From Acidobacteriaceae bacterium (lineage in GTDB: Bacteria > Acidobacteriota > Terriglobia > Terriglobales > Acidobacteriaceae), in NCBI GenBank assembly GCA_003133425.1, contig PKXI01000336.1, positions 665-6,233 on the forward strand: DNA of 5,569 nucleotides, written 5' to 3'. Below, piece after piece: positions 4,901 to 5,569 of this stretch. Numbering within the stretch: position 1 is the stretch's first letter; each line of letters starts with the position of its first letter. The notes below the pieces were generated by a model. It saw only the letters and a program-made list of their open reading frames with translations. It made no database searches and had not been told where the DNA came from. Both the position numbers and the translations under genes were made by a program.

Positions 4901-5041
4901 GTGCAACTGAAGGTGCGTGGTTGGCTGCCCCTCGCGCGCGTACGCATTTGTAAGCGAAGCCTCCTGGCAACGATAGCGGCGACGCTGGTGGTGGGCGTCG
5001 CGTCAGGGGCAGTGGTTGGCTGGATAATGAAGCGAAGGTAG
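4901..5041 (+). CDS. Small single-span membrane protein, unknown function
   Basis: The 46-codon frame starts at GTG 4901 and ends at TAG 5041. The product has a basic N-terminus (QLKVRGWLPLARVRICKR), one hydrophobic segment at residues ~20-43 (LLATIAATLVVGVASGAVVG then WIM) and a basic tail (KRR). Glycine and alanine spaced along the helix suggest a packed transmembrane helix, and the charge pattern fits an inner-membrane anchor. The start is uncertain: no ATG lies in frame, an in-frame TGA is at 4871-4873, and only a weak GGAG (4883-4886) lies upstream. It converges on the DUF4142 gene. I do not recognise the family; a chance frame is possible. Confidence 0.35.
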   Translation: MQLKVRGWLPLARVRICKRSLLATIAATLVVGVASGAVVGWIMKRR

Positions 5042-5122
5042 ACTGAAGCAGCGCCAGGAACGGCGCCGACGGCCATGTGAAACCCGCCGGCGCAGTCGCC
5101 TACTATCTTCCGTGATCGCCCG
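5042..5122. other. Convergent intergenic gap with GC-rich hairpins
   Basis: The gap between the small plus-strand frame and the DUF4142 gene contains a 5-bp stem (GCGCC 5051-5055 with GGCGC 5062-5066) and overlapping alternative arms further right. None is followed by a T-run on either strand, so a terminator call is weak. Confidence 0.2.
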
Positions 5123-5569
5123 CTACTTTGCTGGCTTCTTGGAGAGAGCTTTCGCTCCGTCCAGGTGCTTCTGCAGCGTGGGCAGCGTTGCGGTTGCATA
5201 GGCCTTCACGTCTGCGCTTTGCGCATCGGAGGATTCCTTGGTGTAGACTCCGATCGCCTCAGTGTGTCCCGCAATCATCGTTTGAACGTAGCGTGAGTCG
5301 AAGGCCGCACCCTTCAGCTTTTCAAATGGCGCAATCATCTTGTTGTGGGCGGCATCGAGCCCCGTCGGGACCGTGAGACCAGCCTTCTCGGCCAGAGTGC
5401 CGAGCTGCTGATAATCGGCTGTGTGATCGGTAACCAGCATCTGGGCATAGGTCTTGACATCCTGGCTTGAGGCCTGCTCTGCAGCCATTTGTCCCAGGTG
5501 GGCTTCCATCATGTCGGTTTGCGCGGCCATGTTGATGAAGTCTTGGCCCGTCATGGCAGCGCCCTTGGC
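5123..5569 (-). CDS. DUF4142 family protein (partial; N-terminus outside window)
   Basis: The frame is open from the right edge to TAG 5125-5123, giving 148 codons. It has the DUF4142 pattern: GQDFINMAAQTDMMEAHLGQ, MAAEQASSQDVKTYAQMLV, DHTADYQQLGTLAEKAGL, a middle segment ending FDSRYVQTMIAGHTEAIGVY, and a last helix DVKAYATATLPTLQKHLDGA. The family forms an all-helical, ferritin-like bundle and is usually exported; its biochemical role is not settled. Although an ATG lies at 5554, it falls at the start of the domain (G-x-D/F-I), and the frame continues upstream (AKGAA) without a stop. The real start and the expected signal peptide therefore probably lie beyond the window. Nothing links it functionally to the toxin-antitoxin genes to its left. 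Confidence 0.8.
   Translation of the reverse strand, partial: AKGAAMTGQDFINMAAQTDMMEAHLGQMAAEQASSQDVKTYAQMLVTDHTADYQQLGTLAEKAGLTVPTGLDAAHNKMIAPFEKLKGAAFDSRYVQTMIAGHTEAIGVYTKESSDAQSADVKAYATATLPTLQKHLDGAKALSKKPAK

Overview
The window looks like a decaying accessory region (toxin-antitoxin and defence-type genes plus mobile-element scraps) on a bacterial chromosome of moderate GC. The gene set (AbiEi antitoxin, RES/Xre pair, DUF6094-type methyltransferase, DUF2971 protein, DUF4142 protein) would fit a soil Acidobacteriota (Terriglobia-like) or a similar soil bacterium. That assignment is inference from gene types only; no rRNA or other marker is present.

Layout from left to right. Positions 1-886 (minus) hold a DUF6094-like SAM-dependent DNA methyltransferase that runs off the left edge and has one frameshift near its N-terminus. 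Positions 905-1930 hold the clearest structure in the window: an element of 1004 bp (916-1919) with perfect 11-bp terminal inverted repeats, TGTGCTTTAAA, flanked on both sides by a perfect 11-bp direct repeat, GATACAGATGT. It carries an intact abiEi-type antitoxin gene (1105-1716, minus) with its own leaderless-looking promoter. It also carries only the first ~60 codons of the AbiEii toxin, cut exactly at the left terminal repeat. Three copies of an 18-bp motif lie near the right end. The insertion lies 19 bp upstream of the methyltransferase start, so it separates that gene from its former upstream sequence.

Positions 1931-2057 are intergenic with overlapping inverted repeats. Positions 2058-3102 (minus) hold a two-gene RES/Xre toxin-antitoxin operon. 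The Xre/ParS-type antitoxin is intact, while the RES toxin carries two dinucleotide indels of opposite sign that shift its middle third out of frame. A nested dyad at 3176-3207, overlapping a consensus -10 box, is the probable operator region. Positions 3306-4160 (plus) encode a DUF2971-type protein that appears to have lost its N-terminal part. Positions 4179-4900 hold only fragments, including a short IS630-type transposase remnant. A 46-residue single-span membrane protein (4901-5041, plus) and the 3' part of a DUF4142 gene (5123-5569, minus) close the window.

In both toxin-antitoxin loci the antitoxin is whole and the toxin is broken. That is what relaxed selection on toxins under a persisting antitoxin would leave. 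Because three of the lesions are 1-2 nt indels, sequencing error must be excluded before calling those genes dead. The AbiEii truncation and the flanking repeats do not depend on single-base accuracy.
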